NCBI GenBank assembly: GCA_022661535.1
Contig: JAKULF010000020.1
Span: 310,001-374,000, forward strand
Direction: 5' to 3'
Length of the DNA stretch: 64,000 nucleotides
From: Eutypa lata
Taxonomy: Eukaryota; Ascomycota; Sordariomycetes; Xylariales; Diatrypaceae
The position numbers were made by a program, and so were the translations under genes. Positions 23,710-34,996 of this stretch are shown one piece after another. Position 1 is the first letter of the stretch. Each line of letters begins with the position of its first letter. The notes under the pieces were generated by a model. The model did no database searches, had not been told where the DNA came from, and worked only from the letters and a program-made list of their open reading frames with translations.

Positions 23710-24831
23710 ATGTCCCCCTCCACCAAACAAACACAACCACCACCATCACCCCACCCCGCAATAGTACCCCCCAACTTCCGCACAGCCCTCCTAGCAGGCG
23801 GCATAGCAGGGACGACAGTCGACCTCTCGCTCTTCCCGCTCGACACGCTAAAGACGCGCCTCCAATCGCGGGCGGGGTTCTTCCAGTCGGGCGGGTTCCG
23901 GGGCGTGTACCGGGGCGTGGGGTCGGCCGTGGTGGGATCGGCTCCGGGGGCCGCCTTCTTCTTCTGCACGTACGAGGGCGTCAAGGGGTTCCTTGCCTCT
24001 TCGTCTTTTTTCTCCGTCTTGCCGACTCTTGATGTTCTTGAGGGAGGAGAGAGTGAAGGAAGAGGAGGTGGGATAGGAGGGGGAGGAGGGGGAGGAATAG
24101 GAGGAGGAGGAGGAGGAGGAGGCACACACACAGCCCTAACCCACATGCTAGCCGCGTCCCTAGGCGAAGTCGCCGCCTGCGCCGTGCGCGTCCCCACCGA
24201 GGTCGTCAAGCAGCGGGCGCAAGCCGGACAGCACGGAGGATCGTCGTGGGGGGCCTTGCGCGCCATCCTCTCCACCACCTCTACGCCACAGTCCTCATCC
24301 TCCTCCTCCTCCTCCTCCTCCTCCTCTCTCGTGCGCGTCTGGCGCGAGCTCTACCGCGGCTGGGGCATAACCGTCATGCGCGAGGTCCCCTTCACCGTGA
24401 TCCAGTTTCCGCTGTGGGAAGCCCTCAAGGCGTGGGGGGTGGAGAGGAGGAATAGACGGGTACGGGATGAAATTACTATATCAAGAGGAGGAACAAAAGG
24501 GGCAGGGAAAAACACAAACAAAAGCACAAGCACAAACACAACAACAACAACAGTAGGAGCAGCGGAAAGCGCCCTGTACGGCAGCTTCAGCGGGGCGGTA
24601 GCGGCGGCGGTGACGACGCCGCTGGACGTGCTCAAGACGCGGGTGATGCTGTCGCGGGAGCGGGCGCGAGTGCTGGTGGTGCTACGGGAGATCTGGGCCG
24701 CGCACGGGGTGCGGCCGTTCTTCGCCGGCATCGGGCCCCGCGTCGCTTGGATCAGCGCCGGGGGCGCCATCTTCCTCGGGAGTTACCAGTGGGCTGTTAA
24801 TGCGCTGCAGGGACAGCTTGCTGTGTTGTGA
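23710..24831 (+). CDS. pet8: Mitochondrial S-adenosylmethionine carrier (PET8/SAMC type)
   Basis: This inner-membrane carrier exchanges cytosolic S-adenosylmethionine for mitochondrial S-adenosylhomocysteine, supplying methylation inside the organelle. It is a single exon of 373 residues. Three carrier repeats are visible, each with the Px[DE]xx[KR] signature: FPLDTLKTRLQ, then VPTEVVKQRAQ, then TPLDVLKTRVM. The N-terminal AGGIAGTTVDLSLFPLDT and FRGVYRGVGSAVVGSAPGAA, and the later WRELYRGWGITVMREVPF, match the SAM carrier subgroup. Pet8 is about 284 residues. The excess here comes from three low-complexity insertions: a Gly run of about 30 residues between repeats 1 and 2 (24057-24123), a Ser run near 24295-24330, and a Lys/Asn/Ser/Thr stretch near 24480-24560. 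All would fall in loops between membrane helices. Confidence 0.93.
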   Translation: MSPSTKQTQPPPSPHPAIVPPNFRTALLAGGIAGTTVDLSLFPLDTLKTRLQSRAGFFQSGGFRGVYRGVGSAVVGSAPGAAFFFCTYEGVKGFLASSSFFSVLPTLDVLEGGESEGRGGGIGGGGGGGIGGGGGGGGTHTALTHMLAASLGEVAACAVRVPTEVVKQRAQAGQHGGSSWGALRAILSTTSTPQSSSSSSSSSSSSLVRVWRELYRGWGITVMREVPFTVIQFPLWEALKAWGVERRNRRVRDEITISRGGTKGAGKNTNKSTSTNTTTTTVGAAESALYGSFSGAVAAAVTTPLDVLKTRVMLSRERARVLVVLREIWAAHGVRPFFAGIGPRVAWISAGGAIFLGSYQWAVNALQGQLAVL

Positions 24832-25177
24832 TTTGATGATGATGATGATGATAAGTCATCAATTTTAATTGTGTGTGTGGTCACGTAAAGAGCAAGCGAA
24901 CGAACGAACGAACGAATGAGAAATTATGAGCACGGATGCAGCAACAACCACGGATCTGAACTACATCGTTAATGGGCTTCAATTAGACACCCAGAGGTGG
25001 TCGGTTGGTTGGTCGGTCGGTCTATGTACAAAATGAGGAGAGATACCCCCCCTTTTTTTCTAGATACACTTGGCATATAGATGAATGATACCCTTCTCAA
25101 CATCCACATCCTTGCTTCAATAGACAGACATCTATCTCTGAACTGAACTGAACAGAGTAAAGTAAGCGACAGAAACC
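24832..25177. other. Convergent 3' region
   Basis: The SAM carrier and the WDR48-like gene end toward each other, leaving 346 bp. It holds a (GAT)n run directly after the carrier stop and a (CGAA)n run near 24897-24915. No gene. Confidence 0.6.
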
Positions 25178-28100
25178 TCATATAGCAACAGCTGTAGCAA
25201 TATTGTGCAATGCGGCGCTCGAGGATGATTCTTCTGCCGCTTGGGGCATGCCACTGCTTTCCTCAGCCGGAGATGGCTGCTGCGACGACAGCTCCTGGGG
25301 AAGTTCTTTCTGACCGTTCGATTTATAGTACAAGACCACATCGTTCGCCCCCTTCCATATATGAGCACGTAGAGTCGCCAATGTCATCGTGTTTGGTAAC
25401 AACTGTTAAAGGGAGTGTTAGTTTTCCAACTAGAAAAGTATACGTGGGTGGTGTGGTACAAACCTGATCATTACAGTACAACTCTAGATATTCCTCGGGC
25501 TTGAGGGAATCGGCATCATCTTCGTTATAGGTCGGATCTATTCTCTCAGCTACGTAAGATAAGATCTTCTTGACCCTTAACATCCTATTTGCATTGAGAC
25601 GATTGTTGCCGTCGGTTGTCGCTATGCTAGGCAATGAATCTTGCCACGGGTGTAGCACAAATGAGATTTTCACCAGATCCTTCGAAGAAGGTATTATGTT
25701 CTAAGCAGAGTAAGTTGTTAAGAAATTTCCCATTGCAAATAATGCAATAATATGAAAACTTACGGTTAAGAGCACTTCGCCAAGCCACATTGGAGCTTTC
25801 TCCTCGATGATATCAGCATCGACACCAACGGTCTCTACTGTGCCTCGATACAGATTTGCGCTACCACCAGACGTTTCTTCCTGTATGATAACCCTCGTGC
25901 CGGGCGGGAGTTTGAGGACCGGTGTGTCGATTGGTAGGCTCGGGGTCACCTTAGTCTCGACAATCTTATCAGGGTTTTCCTGCAGCTGCTTTTCGTACTC
26001 GTTTTGTATCTTCTGGATAACACCGCGGAAATTTTCATCGAACTCCTTCTCATGATTCGAAGATGATTCCGACTTATTTTCATCCGATTTTTCTTCTACT
26101 ATGATGGGTTTTTCTGCGCTGGAAGACGCAGATCGTCCCATCTTCTTCGAACCAAAAGACATACCCATTCTAAATTTCTTAGAGAAGGGCATGCTTTGGG
26201 ACTTGGCTTCCTTCTCCTTTTCCTTCTCCTTAGCTTTCCCGTCCGTTGGCGATTGCGAAGCTTCTTCCTTATTTGCCGGTATTTCCACCGCTACAGGTGT
26301 AGTAGCCGGTTTCGCAGCCACATCCGCAGAACTAATACCACCGGAGAAGTAATCATCGCTAGACGGACGATTGAGCTGGGTAGATCGCTTGCCAACAGGA
26401 CTAGCAGGGATAGGGAAATTCTCTGGGACACCTGGGAGGTGTAGGCCGGGTGTAGCCACCCCTATCCCTATACCTGGTGTCATCGGAAAGCTATTCCCAT
26501 TTGCCTTAGGGGTTGTTACCGGGGAATCGCTCGGTTGCCAGCCCGCTGATGTTGGTATCGATATTGAGGTTGGTGGATCCATCCTCGCAGCAGCTTGACG
26601 TTTCTCGACGCTTTCATTCAGCTTCTGCCGATGTGTTTCGTCGCGTTTAATTTCCTCGTCGATCAGTTTTGCAAACAAATACCGCAGTATCCATCTCCCA
26701 AGATTAACTAGAGGAGCATTAGTTTTGGATCCTCTCATATCATTCGTAGATTGCTTACTTCTCTGGTCTTCGCGAAATTCAACAGGTTCATCCAGAGCTA
26801 AATCATCAGCATACATTTCAGCGGCGAAGCAGGTGTTTTCTTCCAGAACCACCGTCAGGTTGCCCGAGCTAGTGTCGATCGAACACCAAGGAGCCACAGC
26901 TTCAAGTGTATTGACTTGGGGTTCAACATCCTCTAGATGTTGTTTACCATATCTCTGGATTACTTCGCACTGCCCAACTATTAGCTGCATCCAGACATCG
27001 AGAAATAAGACATACCCTGATCAGATCCCACAATAATACATCACCGGCAGTGTCTAAAGTCAAGACTCGTCGTCTGTCATTAAGTAACTTATGCTTCACC
27101 AATCCGTTCTGGCCCTCAATCGTCTCTTCCGGAAGATGATGTATCGGCTCTATTACTTGAGTGACGGGGTCAATATCGATTTCTGAGCCTCTCCTTGACA
27201 TGCCCGCGGGGGTTGGCTCAGCCGAATCGGTTATCTGTGGCGGGAAGACGGCCGTGTTGGATATTCTCAATATTGACCTTTCGGGTATTTCTTGTTTATC
27301 CGATCTATTGGCTGATGATATGGATGCATGTCTTGACCTCGAGCCAAGAGCGGCTGCTCGCATTTGCCTAAACGACTCGGGGAGGAGAGCATCAGGGCTA
27401 GTATCCACGTTCTTCCACCTATTAACAGAAGAGCTAGCGGAAGCTGTCCAGATATAATCTCCACTAGCGACAACCTTGCTCACACCATTGTGCTCTTGGG
27501 CTATAGCAACAGATAGACCTTCGTCCATGTCTTGAGTTCCTCGGGTGTCTGTCTTGACAACCATGCCAGACCGGTCACTGCTATAGAAGACAGCGAGTTC
27601 CGGGTGGTTAGAAAAGAGCGACCAGACACTATCGTTGTGCATAGTTAAGGTATACATGCATCTTCCAGCCGTGACACTCCATATCTTAACCGTCTGATCG
27701 GAACTAGCAGTCATGACGGTATCTCCGGTCTCGTTGACGAGAACGGCACGGATGTTGTCGGTGTGGCCTACGAACTTTGTAACTCTTTTGCCAGACTTGG
27801 GATCCCAAAGGCGCACTATCGACTCTGGACCACCGCTGGCCAATATGCTACGGCCTACGCTCAGGGCATAGACAGAACCCTTCTCGGTGACCTCTTCACC
27901 ACTCACATCGATTTCCAATGACTTCCCCTTGCCGTTGAGATCCCAGAAACAGATCTTCCGATCAAGTCCACCAGATGCGACCCAATCGGCCCAGCTTGGG
28001 CTCGCGACACACTTAGCGTAATCGGCATGTTGGCCAATGGTATGGGCTTCATTATCAACGGATGATGGTCGCCATACTTTGACAGTCAAATCGGAAGACG

Positions 28101-28905
28101 CAGATACAAGGGCGGTATTGTTGGAAGCGAGGGCGATGTCGTTTACCCAGTGGGTATGAGCTTGGGTTGAGGCACGGAACTTAGTAGATGCGTGGTTCGG
28201 TTTCGAGTTGGATGTGGGGGTTTCTCTTGCGTCAAGATTCAGATCCCAAGCACAGACAACCCCATCTCTGCCTCCGGAATAGCTACGCAATTGGTTAGGG
28301 TTTATTAGTTACAACTATCATGTCACATCTACACAATATAAGATGTAGGATACGGATATGACACTTACAGGATGTCATTATTAGAATCAACAGCAAGCCC
28401 ATTTACACCGAGCCTATGACCACCAGACGAGGAATGATCAAGCTCAAGAACTAGACAAAAAGTCAATTTGTTAGATTTAGTTCTATTCAAGATAGTAGTA
28501 GGTGGTGTATATGTAGATGTATATGATCAATATTATTATCGGTATGTCTCAGCAGACGGGTTCGGGTGTAACCACGGGACGGGCAGACGAACAGGCGGGC
28601 AATGGACTTGGGGTATAGATGGTCGATCAAGAAGAAAGAACAGCATCATTGTTATGTAGGTTAGGTAGGTAGATATGGTTGGTAGTATATATGCAACTTC
28701 TATTAAGAGTGGCGTTACGTGGATAGAAACATGGCGAAATGGGAGGCTGAGGCTAAAGCAGAGGCTAAAGCAGAGGCAGGCAGAAGCAGAGACACATGAT
28801 GAATAGACTAGAGGGAAAGGAAGAGAGATATACAGCATATGCAGGTGATTGGGTGGAGGGGAAGAACGAACCATAGCTTATCCTCTGACGCGCCTTCTTG
28901 GCCAT
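25178..28905 (-). CDS. bun107: WD40 protein of the WDR48/UAF1 (Bun107) family
   Basis: This is a WD40 scaffold that activates ubiquitin-specific proteases (human USP1/12/46; fission yeast Ubp9 with Bun62). Minus-strand exons are 28905-28872, 28450-28369, 28282-27016, 26969-25764, 25700-25464 and 25402-25178, totalling 1,017 codons including the stop. The N terminus [11 protein letters not shown] joins to [20 protein letters not shown] exactly as in the family. WD repeats follow in exons 2-3 ([65 protein letters not shown]). The joined segment [22 protein letters not shown] supports the acceptor at 26970. The C-terminal half carries the DUF3337-type region ([42 protein letters not shown]). A Ser/Pro/Lys-rich linker of about 200 residues makes it longer than human WDR48 (677 residues). 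The first donor, GTTCGT, is weak but conserves phase. Confidence 0.92.
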
Positions 28906-30498
28906 AACTCAACAACACAAAGTGTCAGACAAATCATGCAAGAACATGAGCTGTCCAAGCTTTGGGGGGAGAAAGACCAGATGATGTCAGGTTAACAATG
29001 TCATATGCGACAAAGTGGTTGGTCGGTCGATCGATCAGTCCACGATATTTTAAGATGAGAGATAAGGCTGGAACATTGAGGCTTAAGCTAAATAGTTTAG
29101 AAGAAGCCTCAAAATATCGGTCGATGGCTGAAAGAGGTTGTCGGTCTCAATGGATTATGTTATCGGTAGAGTGAGTGATTCGATAGAGGTTGTCTTGAGT
29201 AAGACACGAGGCGTTTTTGGGGCCAAGTAGAATGTGATGCCGACAGCTGCATGCTTCTTAAGCTAACCTAGAGGCTAGATGTTATACTTGTATGTAGGTA
29301 GGTAGTTATGTAGTTACAGATTCATCCCCAAGCTCCTAATAGTAAGCTACTGCAGGTAACCAGTTGGGGTATGTATGCAGGGCTGGTTGACAATGGGCAG
29401 CCTGACTATGAGCAGTTTCCATACATACATAACTACATACATACGTACATACAACTATATTTGTATGTATGTCCGCAGCTAGCTCAGGGAGAGGCGGCTG
29501 ATCAACTCACCTGAAAATATCGGGGTCCTTTAGGAGACGTTAAGGAATCGTAGTGTCCCTTAGCCAAGTGACCCCAAGCTTGTTAGCGTGGAAGATCCCC
29601 TGTTATCCCCTGTTAATTACGACCTGTTTTAGCAACTAACTACTTACCCCGCCCTGAAGGAACCATACCTGCCCGGGATTGGTCACTGCCCCCCATCCAT
29701 TCCCAGTTGGATAGCTTTAGGAGGGAGGCTAAAGTAATAAAACCAACGGTTAACTTCTGTCGTCTGATATTTAGAACTATCTAACTCTGTCTTATTTATG
29801 AGAAAGGGGTAAAGTGATAGAACTATGAGCTGACCTGTATTTATGTTCTAGAAGTACATGCTTACAGCATTTGACCTCCAGCAACTGAAAGGTCCCATGG
29901 CTGAACGAACCCCTTTCTTCATCTTTCGTGCCATTCTTTACAGTATATTTAAGAGACGAGTTCCTAACAGGTCATGCCGGAGAAAGTGACAATCACATAT
30001 TTTTGCAAGTTCATTTAAGTTTTAATTTGGTACACATTAACTATTAAGGTATTATTCCTCCAATCCAATGATGGCGGGCCGAGAATGAATCAGGTATGTA
30101 TGTATGTTGAGAAACCGAATCATCCTAGACGAGGAGGGATCATGTCTGCATGCCGCGTGATTGGCCCTTTGTCCATGTCTCATGCCAGGTGGTCGGGATA
30201 TTCCACGCAGGATAAACTCTCATGTGAGTCGATGTCCCGAAGACGAACGGGGGGAGCCTGAAACCCGGCTTTGGATACTCATCTGAGTAGACATATTAGT
30301 TCGTTGCCATGGTTGAGTATACCACAAAGGGCCTTCAACTAACCGATTGTAGGTAGTTTCCAATCCAGACGAGTAGCTCTCTCTCCCCTATCTCTCTCAG
30401 AGTCTCCGGAATGCAGTCTGTGTTCATGTGCATGCATTCCTTATTGGTGGATAGCCTTTTCTTCCCATGTCTATGTTCTTCTCTCCTCCATCAACCAT
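28906..30498. other. Gene-free intergenic stretch
   Basis: This holds the upstream region of the WDR48-like gene and the 3' flank of the next gene. A CATA-type simple repeat lies near 29420-29455. Small open frames (for example 28962-29174) have no support. Confidence 0.5.
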
Positions 30499-31143
30499 TC
30501 ACAATGCCTTGCCCGTATCATCATCATCGTCGTCATCCTGATACTTCAGAGGTGATGGACGATGCTCCTCCGCCAGCTTCATGAACGAATCCCGTACGCG
30601 AGCCAGCGCCTTCCCGTCAGGAGATGGGGTATCATCGTATTGCACTGCTTCAACGTCAGTCATCCATACATCCAGCCATTCTAGAATCTCTCTCGAGCTC
30701 GAGAAAGTTAGAAGATATGACGCATGCATACATGCATGCATGATTGCTCACTTACCAGATGTGTCAACAGACGACTCGATACCCGAACCAAGGGTAGAAG
30801 TAGTATTACTAGAAGGCAGCACCAATGCGCCTCCCGCTTTCGGCACCTCCAGCTGCATCCCGTCCCGCTTCTTCGTCTTCTTCTTCTTCTTTAGAGCATC
30901 AGCTCCCTTTGCTGCCGGTCTTCGACACGCCGGGCACTCGCCCCACACCGGCCGTGTAGCGGCGTTTCTCTTGCACGAGAGCAGACCGGGTGGTATTCTG
31001 GGAGGTGGCGCGGGCAGGGGCACGGTCTCCCTCAGGGTTAGGCCGTCCGTTGCCTGGCAGCGCCGGGCGACGTGGCACTCGAAGGTGTTCTGGTAGATGC
31101 TGCAGCCGCAGTCTAGGTACCACGTGTAGATGTCGTTGCACAT
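30499..31143 (-). CDS. Small cysteine-containing protein with poly-Asp tail, function unknown
   Basis: I do not recognise a named family, although proteins that begin like this are familiar from many ascomycete genomes. Exon 1 is 31143-30756. Exon 2 starts at 30680 (TCTAG acceptor after a CTAAC branch site; 189 residues) or at 30644 (177 residues); both keep frame. The N terminus MCNDIYTWYLDCGCSIYQNT has closely spaced Cys residues, with more at FECHVARRC and a CPAC pair in WGECPACRRP, so metal binding is possible. A basic patch (KKKKKTKKRDG) follows. The C terminus is a charged helix (ALARVRDSFMKLAEEHRPSP) ending in seven Asp and TGKAL. There is no signal peptide, so it is not a typical secreted effector. 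Coding status is supported by matching phases at both candidate junctions. Confidence 0.68.
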
Positions 31144-32657
31144 GGTAAGTAGGTGACTAGGTAGCGAGCGTTGTTTGGTAGTAGGCAATCTAATCTTGAT
31201 GGTAGTTACGTGGAAAGCTTGTATGAATGAGTAGGAAGATTTTTCTTTTCCTAAATAGGTAATTACCACGGAAAGGTGTTGGGATTGTTCATAGGGAAAT
31301 GGGCCAAAGAAGAAAGTGGTTGTTGCTCTTTACATGTATGTGTTGTAATAAACAGCTACTAGGTAGATAAGTAAATATGCATCAGTGTTCCTGTTCAGTC
31401 AAGCCATTTGAAAATTTCGTAGCTTGAGTAGTCAGAAACAGGTGTCGAAATAGAACCATAGGATGAAGTGAATAATCAGAGGTGTAGTGACTCTTATCCC
31501 ATATGCCAGACGCATATCATACACAATCCAAGTTTGTTCTCTTTTTTTTCTTCTTTCCGTCCCTTTCTTGCATTCCAGATTATCTACTAATTACACATTT
31601 GCAATTCACGATGCCCGGACTTGGACATGAGAAGTAAAGTGTGAAAGCCCTTTATGTACGTCAGATGAAATTTTCTTCTTCTTCTTCTCCTTATTGTATA
31701 AGCATACCGGGCCCATGCTTACCTATTGTTCTTGTTATTCTTATTATACGTGCAACTGTAAGTGAATCAATCAGTAAATATTTCTTGTACAACCCTGTTT
31801 CATTCTTCAAGTGACTTCCGGTATTTGTAGCCATAGGATAGGATTTTCCTACCTTCATGTGGAAATAACGGGGTTAGGACACTTGATTCTTGACTACAGT
31901 CACCTAACTGACTAGGAGATCATAAAATAAAGGCTTTATGGCATCCTTCCTTTGCCTACCTTGCATCATGCACTAGATACTACATATCAGCATTAATTAA
32001 CCGATACCTTCAAATGCATCGCTTCTGATGTGTTATCGACGAACCCCTTACCTTATCTATCACTGACAGTCCTACGCACAAGACATGCAGGAACCGGCCT
32101 GTATACCTACTTGTTTACCTTAGGTACATACATATTAAGTTCCACTCATATACCGTCTGGACCATGTTTGGTGTACTGTCATTTGAAAGAAATTCCCATG
32201 TTCACGGCAACTTGCATGTCTGCATGTGTAACGATGTTGAAAGAAATTAAGCCCATAACGGACCTAGATATTAATATAAAAAGCGAGTGTCTGTTACTAC
32301 TAACCAATCGCCACTCATGCAAATGCATTCAATTCTTTCGCAGGTAAGCATCTCCGGCTCCCCAGACGAATAAAACTCGGAAGCCCCAAACACTCAACAA
32401 TCCTTATTACCGCAAATCGGTTCAAACGCCAATTCTCCCCACAGGAAGCTGAGTAACGAAATCAAGCTGTCTTCCACCCATCCCATTATTGCCATACATC
32501 GTCATATCTTCATGTATGTATGTATGTGTGTATGTGTGTATGTGTGTATGCATATACGAGTGTATGTATGTACGTAGTGTCGATCCACCCACAAGGCCAA
32601 ACTTGGACTCCAGCTATGTAGTTAGTTGGTCAGTTAGATGCCTACAAATTCCCATCC
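31144..32657. other. Gene-free intergenic stretch
   Basis: About 1.5 kb between the start of the small-protein gene and the end of the membrane-protein gene. It contains CTT-rich runs (31675-31690) and a TATG/TGTG simple repeat at about 32512-32575. No gene was recognised. Confidence 0.5.
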
Positions 32658-34996
32658 TCACCTCTCCTCCCCGAGGAGCGCGTTCACATCACCAGACAAG
32701 GAGTGGGCCCGGATCAGAGAGTTGCTGTCGCCATTTCCCTTGCGAGCATGCAGGCTTCGCGGCCAGCCGCTCTCCTTCCTCACGATCCTGGCATCCCTCC
32801 CCCTGGCCTTCAGCGACCCGCTCATCGACTCGGCGAACAGATTCCCTTCCCAGGACTGGGGGTAGTTCAGCCCGATAGCTCCGCTCGACGATTTGTGCGT
32901 GGCCTGGATGCGGTCAAACACGCTACTACTGCTGGCTGTTGTTGCGGGAGGCACGATATCATAGGGATCGTCGCTGCCGACGGGTATGTACGGTACGTCT
33001 TCCGGCTCATTGATAGCGGACTTCGACCCATCTCCCTCGAACCACAACGGCTCCAGGATGCGAACCGCCGTCCTTCCGCTCGTGGTTATGGTCTCGAGCT
33101 GTGCGGGTTGCTCTGGCGTTACTTGCGCTGTGTTGATGACCGGCTTGAGGTCCACTGTAATATCGCTCGAGGTGCTCTTCAGATGTGTCCCAGCTCCAAT
33201 CGCAACAAAGCAGTGCAGATCTCCGGATGTCGACTTAATATCTACGAGATAGTCGCGTGTAGGTATTTTCTCCACATCATGGATAGGCTCGGCGGCCCAA
33301 ATATTGCCGGAGATGGAGGAGACGGATAGAACGGCGGGCTTAGGGTGAGATTCGAGCACTTCCTTCGGCGTAATGCTGGCTTTGATATCCCCTGATGTGG
33401 TGTGAAGACCTAGCATGTCGAAGAGCGGCCAATTGCCGTGGATCTTGCCGGTAGTGGACGACACTTCGATGACGCGGGAATGGAAATCGTACGAACTCCC
33501 TGCGGGGACGAAGGAGAAATCTGTCTTTGCCGAGGCAGCAGCAGCAGCAGCATCTTTCCCCTCGTAGGAAGGCGGATAGCTAGCACCAGAGGCAATGTCT
33601 CCCACCACGGAGGAAATCTTGGACAAGTCGGCCACCCTCAGAGATAGGCTGTCAAGGAGCGATACGTCAAGATGTGTCACACCCACGGCCAGGCCGCGGA
33701 TTTCTCCACCTCGCGGAACAAAGATGGTCGCTCTGATCTCCACGCAAGAGACTCGGTATCTCGAGGAGTCGAACTTCGCCGGGACCCTGACCCGCATGGC
33801 TTGCGCGTCCTCGTCTACCAAGATATCGACGGGTAAGTCCTCGTCGTTGGAGGCAACCTCGAGCAGGATCCGCGGGTCGCCACCCTCGTCGACTTCTCGG
33901 ACTTGGACGTAGCCGGCCACGCGCACCGGGATACCCGACGTGCGCTCATCCGCCTCTTCTACGAATGCTATATTCCGGCCCTGGTCGAAGACAAGCGGCA
34001 AGACCTGGTCCTGGTAGTGGAAGTCGGCCTCCTTGCAGACGGCAGGCTCAAACGGAGACCAAGAATCGTCTGGCTTTCCCGGCTCATCAATGGGTAGAGC
34101 TGGTTCCTGCGGTACGGTAGGTGTCTCCTGTGGACTAGTTAGTGATTGATCCTGTTTTGTTCACGTAGGTTATGTTTTAGGTAGGTACTGACTTTACTAC
34201 TCCGGACACCTTGGAAAGCGCTAGCTAAGAAGCCAGCCGAAAGGATCAGGAGACCCAAAGAAAGTAGCACTATCTTCCAGTTCAGCCACGCGGGCACCCG
34301 CCTTACGATATGACGGCGCCAGACAGGTGTGAGTGATTCCTCGTCACCAGGGTGGTCCGCCATGCTCTCGGGCTCCCGGGCGAGTAGCCCCTCCTGTTCG
34401 ATATCTAGTGCACCCATTCTTGGCGAGAAGGTACTGTAGTTCCTGCTGTGTTCCTGCCGGCTGCTGGGAGAGAGGGGCGAGGTAGGGGAGGGTGTATATG
34501 CTGGTGGAGCGTCCGAATATACTGAGGGGGTACGTCCCCGTGACGGCAGAGTTCGTAATGGCGTTCGCGATGCTGACGACTGCGAGTACGTATGCGAAAA
34601 AGAAGAAGAAGAAGAAGAAAACTGCGGACCTGCCGCTGGTGGAGGAGGAGGAGTGGTGGTGGTGAATGATGCAACTGCAGTGTCTTGGCCTGACGTGAAA
34701 TTATCGACTCTCCGCGAATAGGCACCGGCCACGTAACGTCCCGGGTTTCCCTGTGTACCTGAACGTCTCTCTTCGCTTGCCTCGCGAGCTTTCGAATCAG
34801 CAGCTGTCTCTGTTTGCTGGTGTGTTTGCTGGTCTTTGTGTTGGAGGGTGGGGTCTTGGACTATGACGTTAGGCACGTGCGGCACGAAATTGGATGAAGA
34901 TGGCGACGTGAAGCCATCCGAAGGCGATAGCTGATCTGAGAGATCCTCGCCATCTGAGTCGTCGATTGCCGAATATAGATTGTCCGAGTACGGCAT
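32658..34996 (-). CDS. Single-pass membrane protein with repetitive beta-rich (DUF4097-like) C-terminal half
   Basis: Function unknown. Minus-strand exon 1 is 34996-34193 and exon 2 is 34127-32658, giving 757 residues. The 65-nt intron has a CTAAC branch site and CAG acceptor; the nearer TAG would lead into a stop. Residues 1-235 are Ser/Pro/Thr/Gln-rich and look disordered. Residues about 237-260 (WLNWKIVLLSLGLLILSAGF) form one transmembrane helix. The remaining half has short repeating units such as VSSTTGKIHGNWPLF, LHTTSGDIKASI, VSSISGNIWAAEP, IKSTSGDLHCFV and LKSTSSDITVDL. This serial S-x-(S/T)-G-x-(I/L) pattern is typical of DUF4097-like beta-solenoid proteins. The positive-inside rule (RRHIVRRV before the helix) suggests an intracellular N terminus and an exposed C-terminal half. 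Start context is GCC-ATG-CCG. Confidence 0.8.
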
